DNA of 64,000 bases from Ahaetulla prasina (GCF_028640845.1 NC_080539.1:370581233-370645232); one strand, 5' to 3'; numbered from the stretch's first letter, positions 18,511 to 29,777 are shown. Made by a program: numbers and translations. The notes: generated by a model not told the origin, from the letters alone.

Positions 18511-19115
18511 GGTAGTCCTCGACGTACGACTGTTCATTTAACGACAGTTCAAAGTTAGGAAAGTCTCAGGAAATGTGACAATCTGTATTTGCACTTACAA
18601 CCATTGTACTACCCCTCCCCTCCCCCAGTCATGTGATTGCACTTTCTGGCACTTGGCCACAAGCTTATCTTTACAACCAGTTGCAGTGTGGTTGTGGCCC
18701 GGTGACCATGATTTGCAAAATCTTCTCCTCTATCTCCAGCAGAAAACACCCATTGGCGAAGCTGGATTGACTTTACGGCTGGGTGATTTGCTTAACAACC
18801 CTCTGGCCTCTGGTGGCTCAACAGACTAAGCAGTCTGTTGTTAACACAGCTGCTTGCAATTACTGCAAGTTCAAGCCCCACCAGGCCCAAGGTTGACTCA
18901 GCCTTCCATCCTTTATAAGGTAGGTAAAACGAGGGCCCAGATTATTGGGGGCAATAAATTGACTTTGTATATAATATACAAATGGATGAAGACTATTGCT
19001 TAACACAGTGTAAGCCACCCTGAGTCTTCGGAGAAGGGCGGGATATAAATTCAAAAAACAAAACAAAACCCAGTATAACTCGCTTAATGGCTACCGTGAA
19101 AATGGTTGTAAAATT
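18511..19115. mobile_element. TA-flanked MITE with SINE insertion
   Basis: MITE pieces lie at 18511-18801 (GGTAGTCCTCGACGTACGAC onward) and 19074-19115 (CTCGCTTAATGG onward). The SINE at 18803-19070 separates them. The right piece runs directly into CR1. Confidence 0.75.
18803..19070 (+). mobile_element. tRNA-derived SINE, second copy
   Basis: It is homologous over its length to 3754-4047: A-box-like TGGCTCAACAG, B-box-like GTTCAAGCCCC, the GGTTGACTCAGCCTTCCATC body and the GCCACCCTGAGTCTTCGG tail. It ends in CAAAAAACAAAACAAAAC instead of an AAAT array. Confidence 0.85.
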
Positions 19116-19236
19116 GGTGAGGCCACACTTAGAATTCTGCATCCAGTTTTGGTCACCACGATTATAAAAGAGATGTTGAGACCCTAGAAAGAGTGCAGAG
19201 AAGAGCAAGTAAGATGACTGGAGGACTGAAGGATAA
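19113..19236 (+). mobile_element. CR1 LINE fragment (left of an interruption)
   Basis: RT coding phrases GAGGCCACACTTAGAATTCTG and GAGTGCAGAGAAGAGCAAG are present. The copy is interrupted at 19237 by a reverse Rex1-like LINE and resumes at about 19913. Confidence 0.85.
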
Positions 19237-19850
19237 AACGTTTATTTATTTTTATTTATTTATTTTGTCACACATTATATATAAGCATAAGCATAAAATA
19301 ATTATACAATATATAAGCATATATATGAGTATGAGTATGTAATAACTATATTAATTGGATATAACGAAAGGAAACAATAGGACAGGAACGGTAGGCACGC
19401 TGGTGCTCTTATGCACGCCCCTTACAGACCTCTTAGGAATGGGGTGAGGTCAATAGTAGATAGTTTTTGGTTGAAGATTTGGGGATTTTGGGAAGAGACC
19501 ACAGAGTCAGGTAGTTCATTCCAAGCATTAAAAACTCTGTTACTGAAGTCATATTTTCCGCAATCAAGATTGGAGCGGTTAACATTAAGCTTAAATCTAT
19601 TGTGTGCTCGTGTATTGTTGCAATTGAAGCTGAAGTAGTCTTCGACAGGAAGGACATTGTAATAGATGATTCTATGAGTTAAACTCAGGTCATGTCGAAG
19701 GCGGCGTAGTTCTAAATTTTCTAAGCCTAGGATTTCAAGTCTGGTGGCATAAGGTATTTTGTTGTATTCGGAGGACTGGAGAACTCTTCTTGTAAAATAT
19801 TTCTGGACACGCTCAATTGTATTAATATCCGAAATGAGGTATGGGTTCCA
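19237..19850 (-). mobile_element. Rex1-like LINE, reverse, 5'-truncated
   Basis: A TTTATTT tail lies at the left, then the shared 3' UTR (ACAATAGGACAGGAACGGTA) and the reverse of the RT C-terminus. The minus-strand frame from 19657 down holds several stops relative to the copy at 11725-12630, so it is older or more damaged. Confidence 0.85.
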
Positions 19851-19912
19851 AACAGCCTGTATTCAGCTGTATTCAAGATCAACATACAATAAATGGTAGA
19901 GGGAACTAAGTA

Positions 19913-20280
19913 TGTCTAGCCTAACAAAGAGACTAGGGGTGACATGATAGCAGTCTTCCAATATTTGAATGGCTGCCCCAAAGAAGAGTGGGTCAACCTA
20001 TTCTCCAAAGCACCTGAAGGCAGGACAAGAAGTAACAGATGAAAACTAATCAAAGAGACAAGCAACTTAGAACTAAGGAGAAATTTCCTGACAGTGAGAA
20101 CAATTAATCAGTGGAACGGCTTGCCTCCAGAAATGGTGGGTGTTCTATCACTGGAGTTTTTAAAGTTTTTAAAGAGAGACTGGACCACATTTGTGTGAAT
20201 GGATGAGCAAGGGATGAGCAAGGGGTTGGACTAGAAGACCTCCAAGGTCCCTTCCAACTCTGTTACTCTGTTATCCTCCA
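19913..20280 (+). mobile_element. CR1 LINE fragment (right of the interruption)
   Basis: CR1 RT end and 3' UTR: GGTGACATGATAGCAGTCTTCC, CCAAAGCACCTGAAGGCAGG, then GGGGTTGGACTAGAAGACC to GTTACTCTGTTATCC. Several substitutions and a short duplication (GGGATGAGCAAGG) mark an older copy. Confidence 0.85.
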
Positions 20281-20528
20281 ATTTCCATTCTCAATCCAAG
20301 AAACGCCATTCTCATTGCAAATTGTGGCAGCAACAATTAAGCTTGGTGGTGGTTGTTGTTGTTTTTTGCTTCCTGCCTCCCTGCGTGCCATTTTTAAAAT
20401 TTAAAAATAATCCTCTTGGCCAGTTTTTAATATAAGGTTGCTGCACTCAACGAGGGCTACTAACCACCCCTCCCCAAATATCTCTGGCATGGAAACCAAG
20501 AAGGAGGAGGAGGAAGGAAAGGAAATAA
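20281..20528. other. Unassigned DNA
   Basis: A short unique stretch with a GTTGTTGTTGTT run and a GAGGAGGAGG segment. No gene is seen. Confidence 0.4.
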
Positions 20529-21117
20529 ACAGCTGCATAAACAGAGGGATAGAATCAAGATCACGTGAAGTGTTAGTACCACTTTATAATGCCTTGGTAA
20601 GGCCACACTTGGAATATTGCATCCAGTTTTGGTCGCCACGATGTAAAAAAGATGTTGAGACTCTAGAAAGAGTGCAGAGAAGAGCAACAAAGATGATTAG
20701 GGGACTGGAGGCTAAAGCATATGAAGAACGGTTGCAGGAACTGGGTATGTCTAGTTTAATAAAAAGAAGGACTAGGGGAGACATGATAGCAGCCTTCCAA
20801 TATCTCAGGGGTTGCCACAAAGAAGAGGCAGTCAAGCTATTCTCCAAAGCACCTGAAGGCAGAACAAGAAGCAATGGGTGGAAACTGATCAAAGAAAGAA
20901 GCAACTTAGAACTAAGGAGAAATTTCTTGACAGTGAGAACAATTAATAAGTGGAAGAACTTGCCTGCAGAAGTTGTGCATGCTCCAACACTGGAAATTTT
21001 TAAGAAAATGTTGGATAACTGAGATGGTGTAGGGTTTCCTGCCTGGGCAGGGGGTTGGACTAGAAGGCCTCCAAGGTCCCTTCCAACTCTGTTGTTATGT
21101 TATGTTATGTTATGAAA
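20529..21117 (+). mobile_element. CR1 LINE, 5'-truncated, with open RT C-terminus
   Basis: The frame is open from the junction to the stop at 21020-21022 and encodes about 160 residues of CR1 RT C-terminus: [52 protein letters not shown] and LVRTINKWKNLP-like text. The 3' UTR ends in a TTATG pentamer tail (21092-21114). The catalytic RT core and endonuclease are missing. The intact frame implies recent insertion. Confidence 0.88.
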
Positions 21118-21889
21118 TATTGCTCATGTCTGAACACTCGAAACTGTGTGAATTTTGTTTTGTTGGGTAAAATCTGCTGAAATATCATACGATGAAATTT
21201 TAGAGTCAGACTTATTTTGTTCCGTCTTTGGAATTAAACTCCCACCTCACACCTGATTCCTTTGAAAACCAAAAACCAAAACCAAGCTAGAGGTTTTGCT
21301 AGAACCACTTTTCTATTCTGGCATCATCTCGAACGGGGAAAAAAAACAAACAGCCCACTCACCCTTTGTTCAAATCTGTCCAGTTTATTGTGCTAGTTTC
21401 ATTTCATCAAAACTCCGTGATATCTTTATGGAAGGAGATAGTGAAACAAGAGGTGTAAAAGAACGGTTCCCGGGTCTCTATAAAAAGAATTCTGTCTCTT
21501 CGATGGTTTCTATAAAATTTTTATAGTTTTTCTCGATCCCACCCTATCCATAGCATTTATTCTGGACAAGGAGGAGAAATATAAAACTTTATTAGACTGA
21601 GGGAGAGACAGAAAATCTGTGTGGTGTCAAAAAGAACTTTAGGCAGAGGCGGACAGATAATAAATGATGAGCAAAAGAATTGAGGATTGTTTGCAAAAAT
21701 GCGGCTGAGTGTTTATGCTCTTGATTTATATCTAGCCAGACCTGAACATTTTATAAGGATTGGAAACATTATACAATGCCCAGAATGCAACCAGCCTGAT
21801 CCTGTTCTAATGGCTTTGAGGCTTTAACTGAGATTCTGGCCTTAAGCAAAGGGAGTGAATATAACAGAGGTTCCTAAATCAATACCTGG
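21118..21889. other. Unique DNA, no gene seen
   Basis: AT-rich DNA with no recognised repeat. It contains short open frames only. Confidence 0.45.
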
Positions 21890-22460
21890 GCAATTTTATG
21901 GTACGTGGACTTCAACTCCCAGAATTCCTCAGCCAGCCTTTGACAACTTTATGGTGGGAGGATTTCAACTCCCAGAATTCCTCGGGTCAGCCCTTGGCAG
22001 CTTTATAATATATGGATTTCAACTCCCAGAACTCTTCAACCAGATCTTGGTTACTTTAATGATGGGTGGGCTTCAACTCCCAGGATTCTTCAGCCAGATC
22101 TTGGGAACTTTACGGTGGGAGGACTTCAACTCCCAGAATTCCTCAGTCAGCCTTTGGCAACTTTATGGTGGGAGGACTTCAACTCCCAGAATTCCTCAAC
22201 CAGATCTTGGCTACTTTAATGATGGGTGGATTTCAACTCCCAGAATTCCTCAGCCAGTCCTTGGCAGCTTTATTATATGTGAACATCAAGTCCCAGAATT
22301 CCTTGGTCATCCGTTGGCAGCTTTATGATGTATGGACTTCAACTCCCAGAATTCCTCAGTCAGCCCTTGGCAGCTTTATTATATGTGAACATCAAGTCCC
22401 AGAATTCCTCAGCCAACTATGTATGATGACTGGGGAATTCTGGGAGTTGAAGTCCGCACG
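21890..22460. repeat. Minisatellite of about 54-bp units derived from the foldback MITE
   Basis: About ten units each carry TTCAACTCCCAGAATTCCTC followed by a CAGCC...TTTGGCAACTTTATGG phrase, at 21908, 21966, 22019, 22072, 22127, 22180, 22232 and so on. The unit is one arm of the palindromic MITE (compare 13959-14064). The last unit (22434-22470) is inverted. The unit length is near a multiple of three, which keeps a 157-codon frame open; I regard that frame as non-genic. Confidence 0.85.
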
Positions 22461-22618
22461 TCTTAAAAGATGCCAAGGGCCAGAGAAACTCTGTTCCAAA
22501 TGGACCCTTCCAATTGCACCATTTGCGGATTCTCCAGAATCTTGAATCTAGTTTAGCAAGATATTAAGAGCCTCACTGGAGCAAGGATAGGCCAGCTGAG
22601 ACCTTTGGACTTCATAAC

Positions 22619-22806
22619 TGTAATGTATTACTGTAAGTTTTGGCGGGAGTTTTAGGCGGGAAATATCTCGTTTCTGATTGGATGCAGCCTCAGGCTGAAG
22701 TGTATATAAGGAGAGGTTTTTCTCCAGAGTTTTGCTGGGTCACACTATATTAAAGAGCTGTTGTCACTAACCTGGTCTCCTGCCTCGTCAATACCCAAAC
22801 CTAACA
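22619..22806 (+). repeat. 5' LTR of element A
   Basis: It starts TGTAATGTATTACTG and ends CCAAACCTAACA. A TATA box (TATATAAG, 22703-22710) lies upstream of the presumed RNA start. TATTAAAGAGC near 22748 may act in 3' end formation in the other LTR. Confidence 0.92.
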
Positions 22807-22807
22807 T

Positions 22808-22824
22808 TGGCGACGAAGGTGGGA
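22808..22824 (+). other. Primer-binding site of element A (tRNA-Ser-like)
   Basis: TGGCGACGAAGGTGGGA follows the LTR after one base. Its complement ends in CGTCGCCA, as at the 3' end of tRNA-Ser(GCT). The tRNA identity is from recall. Confidence 0.75.
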
Positions 22825-22900
22825 TATTGAGGCAGAGCACCAGAACAGAGCTGAACTCACTACGAGAATCAAACCCAGCAAGGTGACGGCGAATGCAGCG

Positions 22901-23800
22901 ATGACCGGCTACACGCCACCCACGCCGTTTGACCCTGCCCAGGAGACATGGGGAATATATATGACCCGTTTGAAAGTTTCCTGGAGGCAAGCGAGCTACA
23001 GGAGTCTCCGACAACCGCAAACGGGCTTACTTCATAAGCCACTGTGGGTCAGCAGTCATCGCCGTCGCAGAAGCCTAGCGGAGCCAACACCGCTACACTC
23101 CGTGTCGTGGCAGACCCTTCAGACCCTCCTGAAGAATCACTCGCACCAGCCCGTCCAAATCGTTCGTGATGCGAGTTTGGGGGCGCAGGCAACAAGAAGG
23201 CGAGTCTATCAGCGACTACATGGCAGCCCTGAGACAAGCCTCCAAGCATTGCAGTACCGCGATCTGGACGAAGAGCTGCTGGAACAACTTATACGGGGGT
23301 CAGAGACATCCGTTTGAGGAGACGGTTGCTAGCCAAGAGCAACCTGACATTGGCAAACGCTCTGGGCGAAGCCAGAGCCCATGAGATGTCAACCATGCAG
23401 CAGACACCTTACAAAGCGACTCACGCCGATGGCGGGCGCAAAGCCGAGCACAGTCCACCACGAAGAAACCTATCGTGAGTCAACCAGCGAAGAGGAGGAA
23501 GAAGTCCACTACACGGAAAATCGACAAGGGAAGACCGGAGGAATGCGGAAGTTGCGGGCGACATCAGCGCCAAAGATGTAAGTTCAGGGCGCCATTTGCG
23601 GCGGTGTGAAAGGAAGGGCACCTGGCTCAAGTCTGCCGAGCACCCCAACCTTCCGCGAAAATTCAAATCGGCCAATCAGGCGGCTCTGAGTCAGAGATGC
23701 AAACCCCACATTCCGCGAAATTTCAAACCAGCCAATCAGAGCGCGAGATCGGCGAGGCGACCAGCGATTGGCCAGGAAAGAAAGAGCGAAGTCAAACCGA
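22901..23800 (+). pseudogene. gag of element A, frameshifted
   Basis: It starts at ATG 22901 with MTGYTPPTPFDPAQETWG, matching the gag starts of B (47830) and C (56128). After about 25 residues the frame is lost; later gag text is spread over the other frames (for example YRDLDEELLEQL near 23250-23300). The zinc-knuckle region near 23530-23640 is also disrupted. It would encode the structural polyprotein. Confidence 0.8.
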
Positions 23801-24117
23801 ATGACTGTTACCATAGACCACGCAGCTACCGCATCGAAGAAAAGATCTTCACAAACCCGACAATTGAAGGCGTACCGTGCCGACTGGAAGTAGACACAGG
23901 ATCAGCTATCACAATCATGTCCTGGGACACTTTTGTGAAAGCCTTGCCGCACATCGCAAAGCGCAAGCTACAGAAACAACGGCTCCGGGTGCAGGATTAC
24001 CAGGGCAACCGCATCCCTGTGCGTGGGACAACGACCGTCGAGGTCAAGTCTGGGACATACGAAAAGACCCTGCCCATCACGTTAGTCGAGGAACCTTGCC
24101 AAGCTTGCTGGGGCTAG
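23596..24117 (+). pseudogene. Protease region of element A
   Basis: An open segment covers the gag tail and the aspartic protease. The active-site motif is VDTGSA (coding about 23890-23907), followed by ITIMSWDTF and a conserved RVQDYQGNRIPV. It ends in a stop near GACTGGTTCAGG, where B and C continue with GLDWFR; a lost base explains the break. Confidence 0.8.
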
Positions 24118-24149
24118 ACTGGTTCAGGCGTTGGGAATGGGGTGACTGG

Positions 24150-25198
24150 CGTCCACCGGAGCGGATGCAACCTGCAAACGCCCTAATGGAGGAATTCGCA
24201 GACGTATTCGAGGACCGTTTAGGCAAGTACAAGGGACCCCTATCTCCTTCAATTTAGACCCCCAAATAGCTCCCATTAGGTTAAAGGCAAGGAGGGTTCC
24301 TTTTGCACTCAAACCTAAAATCGACAAAGAGTTAGATAAATTAGTCAGCCAGGGGATACTAGTGCCAGTTGACCATGCCAAATGGGAGACGCCAATCGTC
24401 ACCCTATAAAACCAGGCGGGTCCATAAGAATTTGCGCTGATTACAAGGCTACCTTGAACAAAGCATTGCAAAAGAGCGCCTACCCAGTTCCAGTAGTGCA
24501 ACACTTATTGCACTCACTAGGGCACGGACAAGTTTTAGCCAAATTAGACTTGGCACAAGCGTACCAACAGCTACCCGTAGATGCTAGCACAGCTGAGGCC
24601 CAGACCATTGTAACGCACTGGGTGCCTTTAAGTGCACCCGGTTACAGTTCGGGGTGAGTGTGGCCCGGGCTATTCAAAATTTGATGGGCGGCTCCTACAA
24701 GGGTTACCGGGAGTCGTACCCTATTTCGATGATGTGTTGGTATCAGGGGAAGATTTAAGAGAACTGGGGAAGCGATTAAGGAAAGTTTTGGCCATTTTTA
24801 GGTCGGCAGGATTAAAAGTCAAAGCAAGCAAGTGTCAGATAGGGGTCGAATCTGTTGAATATTTGGGCTATAGAATAGACAAAAAGGATTCACCCACTGA
24901 GAGCAAAGTCAAGGCGATAAAGAGAGCCCCAGCACCCAAAAACAAGACAGAACTCCAGGCTTTCCTGGGTCTGGTAAACTTTTACGCCGTGTTTTTAAAA
25001 GACAAGGCAACCGTTGCTGAACCGCTGCATAAATTGCTTGGAAAAAACACTGCTTGGTCGTGGGGGAAGTCAGAGAATAGGGCATTTGAGGCAGTAAAAA
25101 GTTTGCTATCAAGCGATAGCCTGTTAATACAATACAACAACAGACTGCCGTTAGTATTGGTTTGTGATCGTCCCCTATGGAGTAGGAGCTGTACTTAG
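24150..25198 (+). pseudogene. Reverse transcriptase and connection of element A, frameshifted
   Basis: RT text is split between frames. One segment (24382-24650) has ICADYKATLNKALQKSAYPV and KLDLAQAYQQLP. The next (24660-25198) has the catalytic YFDDVLVSGEDL and the tether PAPKNKTELQAFLGLVNFYA. A frame change near 24650 and another near 25170 break it. Confidence 0.85.
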
Positions 25199-25560
25199 CC
25201 ACAGACTCCCAAAGCGGCACTGAAGCCCCTATAGCGTTCTATTCACGAGCGATGTCCCGGCTGAGAGGAATTACAGCCAGCTAGATAGGAGGCTCTAATA
25301 GTGTCAGGGTGAAAAAATTTCACGAATCGTTTTGGCGAGATTTGAAATTGTCACTGATCACAGACCGCTATTGGGGTTACTGGCTGGCGACCGCCCAACG
25401 CCAGTAGCACTCTCACCTAGACTGACCAGATGGACTATTTTTTGACCGCATACTCCTACAAGCTGCAGCATCGGCCTGGAAAGGAGCTGGGGCATGCGGA
25501 CGCATTGAGCAGATGCCCATTGCCAGGAAATCGAGGACCCCACCCGGGCACCCGTTCTAC
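25150..25560 (+). pseudogene. RNase H region of element A, degraded
   Basis: Fragments corresponding to the B RNase H (ATDHRPLLGLL-type text near 25350, RPGKELGHADALSRCPLP near 25475-25530) lie in different frames. Confidence 0.65.
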
Positions 25561-26700
25561 TAATTGACTCTTTGGACTCGGGGCCAGTCACATCGCAGGA
25601 AGTGGCTCGGGCCTCCTACCGGGACGTTGTTTTAAGGACTGTAATCAGTTGGGTTCAAGGGATGGCCGCTGCGGGCGAGCGTTTCAAGGAATTTGTAAAG
25701 AAAAAGGAATTGTCTGTGCAAGGGGTGCCTGCTCTGGGGGATAGGGTGGTAGTCCCAGAGAAACTGAGAAAAAGTTCTGGAACTCCTGCATGAGGTCACC
25801 CAGGAATTGTGAGGATGAAGGGTTTGGCTAGGAGCTATGTCTGGTGGCCCCTAATGGACAGGAAATCAGTGACAGGGTTGGCGATGCCAAGTATGTCAGG
25901 AATCAGACCACTACCACCTCGGCCCCAGTTTTGGAGTGGGAGAAACCCCAAGGCCCTTGGTCCCGCATACACATTGATTTTGCCGGCCCTTCCACGGCCA
26001 AACATTTCTAATTGTGGTGGATGCATTCTCCAAATGGCTGGAGATCATCCTAATGAAATCCACAACCGCTGGAGCTGTCATCTCAGCACTAAAACACCTT
26101 TTCGCCACGCACGGGCTACCGGACACCCTCGTGTCCGATAACGCCCACAGTTCACCGCAGCATTATTTGAAGGGTACCTGGCTGAAGAGGGCATCCGACA
26201 TGCCTCTCAGCGCCGTTCCACCCTGCGTCGAACGGCCTTGCTGAGCGTTTTGTCCGGAGTGCGAAGAAGCGCTATCACGAAGCGGCCCGGCGATTGGCAG
26301 GCACAAATCGGCGCATTCCTAACCGTCAACACAGGACCCCTGTGTGGCCACCGGCCGCAGCCCAGCCGAGCTATTAATGGGCGGAAGCTACGGTGCCCGC
26401 TAGACCGGCTACACCGAACTACGTACAGGACGGGTTCAAAACAAAACCAGATAGAATCCGAGAGTTAAACATAGGAGACTCGGTGTGGGCACATAATTAC
26501 AGCGACGGCCCTAACTGGAAGAGGGGATAGTCATAGACAAACGGGCCCCAAATCTTATCTAGTGGAACTAGACGATGGCAGAATCTGGAGGCGCCACATA
26601 GATCAATTAAGAAACAGATTGAGCGATAAGGCAGAATTAGGCGAGAACAGCCCTGACTATGATTTAATTAACCCCACAGCTGACTGGCGCCAGAACAAAC
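25560..26700 (+). pseudogene. Integrase of element A, degraded
   Basis: Recognisable pieces include LARSYVWWPLMD (about 25820), the IHIDFAGP region (about 25970-25990), LPDTLVSDN (about 26115-26145) and the C-terminal LDDGRIWRRHIDQL (about 26570-26610). They fall in different frames with several lost bases, so the DDE core is not continuous. Confidence 0.75.
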
Positions 26701-26975
26701 AGAAAGCGTAAGCAAAGAACCAAACAGAGACTTATCTGAGTCAGGCGAGGTCCAGCGACACCCTCCGGTCCCTCTAGAGGACAGCAGGTCCGAGCGGCGA
26801 ATAATCCAGGGCGGATGGCGGGAGGAGGAGCTCAGAGGAACGAAAAGTCCCTCCGGCAAGCTCGACTCAACTCCAGAAAGTGAACTGCGCAGGTCCGGGA
26901 GAGTCAGGAGACGCCCCACGTACCTGCAGGACTACGTAGAGAAGTAATATGCAAATATTGGCAAAGTGCCTTTCT

Positions 26976-26988
26976 GGGAGGGAAGGAG
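26976..26988 (+). other. Polypurine tract of element A
   Basis: GGGAGGGAAGGAG directly precedes the 3' LTR, as expected for the plus-strand primer. It matches GGGAGGGGAGGAG in B and C. Confidence 0.85.
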
Positions 26989-27176
26989 TGTAATGTATTA
27001 CTGTAAGTTTTGGCGGGAGTTTTAGGCGGGAAATATCTCGTCTCTGATTGGATGCAGCCTCAGGCTGAAGTGTATATAAGGAGAGGTTTTTCTCCAGAGT
27101 TTTGCTGGGTCACACTATATTAAAGAGCTGTTGTCACTAACCTGGTCTCCTGCCTCGTCAATACCCAAACCTAACA
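26989..27176 (+). repeat. 3' LTR of element A
   Basis: 188 bp, differing from the 5' LTR at one position that I can see (CTCGTCTCTG against CTCGTTTCTG). Confidence 0.92.
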
Positions 27177-27181
27177 ATAAC

Positions 27182-27784
27182 CCATAAACCTTTGGGATTA
27201 GCTTGGCCACCAAAGTCCCAAGTACTAGCCTGGAAACCTCAGGCTGGGTGGGAGGAAAACACCGTCTCCTGGTGCTACACAGGTAGCATGCCTCTGGTGA
27301 AGGAGGCTCTATTTGGCTCCTGTGAGCGTGCAGAGAAAGCACCACCAGATGGAACCAAAGTTCTCTAGACTGGTAGACGATGTTTTTTGTTATTCCTTTT
27401 GTTAAACCGGCTGGCAGGTTTTTTTTGGGGGGTGGGGGGGGGGATATGACAAGCTAGCAACATAATGTAACATCTGTATTTCTCTCTTTCCGAAAGCTTA
27501 AGGGAAGGCGAATCGATTGATCCGCGATGGATTATGTGTCATCAAGCCATTTTTTGACTCCGAGAGACCACACGGAGAGATTTTCTGCGTGAAGATCTAT
27601 CTGTCCCTGACTGAATTCTTCCAGTCTTCTCATAATTTCCCCCTTCGCCACGGTAACCGAGTCCATCCCCCTTGGCTGCTGCTGGTCCTCCCCTTCTTCT
27701 CTTCCCTTCCATCTTCCCCGGCTTCGGAGCCTTCCCCAGGGAGCCTCAGGTTTGAAGGAGGACAATGAAAGCCTGGTAGTTTGT
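27182..27784. other. Unique DNA, no gene seen
   Basis: Includes a G-run (27429-27449). No repeat family was recognised. Confidence 0.45.
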
Positions 27785-28335
27785 CTTTCTACCTCTAGCT
27801 TTGCCTCTCTCTCTCTCTCTCTCCCCCCCCTTCCTCTCCTTCCCCTCCCCTCCCTCTCTTTTCCTTCTCCCCCTCCTCCTCCTCCTCCTTCTTCTTCTTC
27901 TTCTTCTTCTTCTTCTTCTTCTTCTTCTTCTTCTTCTTCTTCTTCTTCTTCTTCTTCTTCTTCTTCTTCTTCTTCTTCTTCTTCTTCTTCTCTCCCTCTC
28001 CCTCCTTTTTTCCTTTCCCTCTGTCTTCCTCTCCTTCTCCCTCCCCCTCTCCTTCCCTCTTCCTGTCCTTCTCCATCTCCCTCTCTCCTCCTTTTTCTTT
28101 TCCCTCCCTCTCTCCCCCTCCCTTTCTCCTTTTCCTTCTCGTTCTCTCCCTCCCTCTCCCTCCCCTCCCCTCTGTCCCTCTCCTTCTCGTTCCCCTCCTT
28201 CTCCTTTTCCTTCTCGTTCTCTCCCTCCCTCTCCCTCCCCTCCCCTCTGTCCCTCTCCTTCTCGTTCCCCCTCCCTTTCACCCTGTCCGTCCTTCTCTCC
28301 CTCTCCTTCTTGTTCTACCTCCCCCTCCCACCCCT
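27785..28335. repeat. Polypyrimidine tract with a (CTT)n core
   Basis: CT dinucleotides, then CTT triplets over 27890-27990, then CTCCCT-rich DNA with a duplicated block (TCTCCTTCTCGTTCCCC near 28175 and 28253). Open frames are artefacts. Confidence 0.95.
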
Positions 28336-28462
28336 CCTTTATTTTATTATTTATTATTTATTTATTATTTAGATTTTTATACCGCCCTTCTCCCGAAGGA
28401 CTCAGGGCGATGTACAGCCAGAATAAAACAGTACAATATACAAATTAAGACAAAATCCTCCT
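28336..28462 (-). mobile_element. L2-like tail fragment, reverse
   Basis: TTATTATTTATT is followed by ATACCGCCCTTCTCCCGAAG and GACTCAGGGCGATGTACAGC. It sits inside the pyrimidine tract and splits it. Confidence 0.65.
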
Positions 28463-28930
28463 TTTCCTTCTTGTTCTTTCTCTCCCTCTCCCTCCATTTT
28501 CCCATGCCCCTCTCCTCCTCCTTCTCCTCCTCCTTTCCTCTCACCTTGTCCCTTCCTCTCCTTCTCCTTCTTGTTCTCCCTCTCTCTTCTTTTTCCTCTC
28601 CTTTCTTCTTCCTCTCCTCCTCTCTCCTCCTTTCCTCCTCCTCTCCCTCTCCCTCCCCTGTCACCCTCTTTCTCCTCCTCGTTCTCCTCTCTATCTCTCT
28701 CTCCCTCCCTCCTTCTCCTCTCCCTCTCTCTTCTTCTCCCCTTTCCCTTCCTCTCTCCTTCCCCTCCCTCTCCCTCCTTCTCCTTGTTCTCTTTCTCCCT
28801 CTGCCTCGCCTTCCTCCTGCCCCTCTTCTTCCTTTCTCTCTCCCTCTCTCTCCTGTTCCCTTCTTTTCCCTCCCTCCCTCCCTCCCTCCCCACCCCTCTC
28901 CCTTTCCTCCTCCTCTCTCTTCTTGTAACA
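28463..28930. repeat. Polypyrimidine tract, continuation
   Basis: CT-rich DNA with phrases such as CTCCTTCTCCTTCTTGTTCT echoing the block before 28330, so the two halves were probably one tract before the L2-like insertion. Confidence 0.92.
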
Positions 28931-28939
28931 CTACTCGCT

Positions 28940-29362
28940 CAGAGGTGGGCTGCTGGGGGTTCAGGAGAGCTTCTAGCTAAGATTCTGTGCAGTTCGGAGA
29001 ACCCCCAAATCCCACTCCTGGCTGGCCCCACCCACCCCTCCTCTCCCAGAATCCCCACGCAGCCCGTTTTGGATGCAGGTAAGTGCAGGGCACACGCAGA
29101 GGTTCGGGGACGGCGAAAAACGGGCCTACTGGAAGTTTGGGAAGGCCGGAAAAGGGCCCATTTCCGGCCTCCAGAGAGCCTCCGGAGCCTGGGGAGACCG
29201 TTTTTGCCCTCCTGGAGGCTCGAGAAAAGCCTCCGGAGCCTGGGGAGGGCAAAAATGCCCCCCCCCGTGGTGCAGGAGGCCGACTAGGCCACGCCCACCA
29301 TGGCCACACCCAGCCAGCAACAGGACAGAGAACCTCTTGCTAAATTTTTTGAAGCCCATCCG
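28940..29362. mobile_element. hAT-type non-autonomous element
   Basis: It starts CAGAGGTGGGCTGC and ends GAAGCCCATCCG, flanked by TACTCGCT (28932-28939) and TTCTCGCT (29363-29370), one mismatch. The interior has repeated CCTCCGGAGCCTGGGGAG phrases and GCCACGCCCACC, as in 9273-9465. Confidence 0.75.
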
Positions 29363-29777
29363 TTCTCGCTCTGTAGATCTGATGGTTCTGAACAAGGGTG
29401 AAACTGGTCCTATCCTGCCCGGTTCCCGGTCAAAGTAAGTGAAACAGCGGAAAGTGGGACGCTCCCTCCCTCCCTCCCTCCTGCCCCGTTGTTTCGGGTG
29501 GAAGAACATAACCACCCTGCAATTTGTTCCCCTTCTGTTCGTATCTGTATCTTTAGCCTCCGGAAAATGAATCCGTGTAAGAGTCAGAACTTTCTCGTCC
29601 AACGATCATCCAGGCCGCCGAGAAAACACAGACTTCAAAGGATGATGGAGTTTTGCTTTGAGTATTGATTTGCCAAGGGTACATTCAGTGGGAGCCGAAC
29701 TGATTTCTCTGCCTCTTAAGTACAGCATTCATTAGAAGGCCCTCTTAGCTAGCTTCAGTTTTTTTTTTTAATTTAAC
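29363..29777. other. Unassigned DNA
   Basis: CACAGACTTCAAAGGATGATGG near 29625 resembles the L3-type RT start at 1180. No other feature is visible. Confidence 0.4.

Larger units (their letters stand above)
22619..27176 (+). mobile_element. Ty3-type LTR retrotransposon A (Mag-like), complete ends, broken frames
   Basis: The 4558-bp element is flanked by ATAAC on both sides (22614-22618 and 27177-27181). It has two 188-bp LTRs, a tRNA-Ser-like primer site, a purine tract and the order gag, protease, RT, RNase H, integrase. Order and protein text match elements B and C. A Mag-like placement rests on the tRNA-Ser primer and protein style, from recall. Frameshifts and lost bases are scattered through all domains, so it is non-coding today although its LTRs differ at one position only. 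Confidence 0.9.

Noticed and set aside
21855..22545. 157- and 159-codon overlapping frames in the 54-bp minisatellite
   Set aside because: They arise because the unit is near 54 bp. The DNA is a duplicated MITE arm.
27532..28281. 249-codon Glu/Lys/Arg-rich frame on the minus strand
   Set aside because: It is a translation of the reverse of the CTT/CTC tract and contains a pure poly-Glu run.
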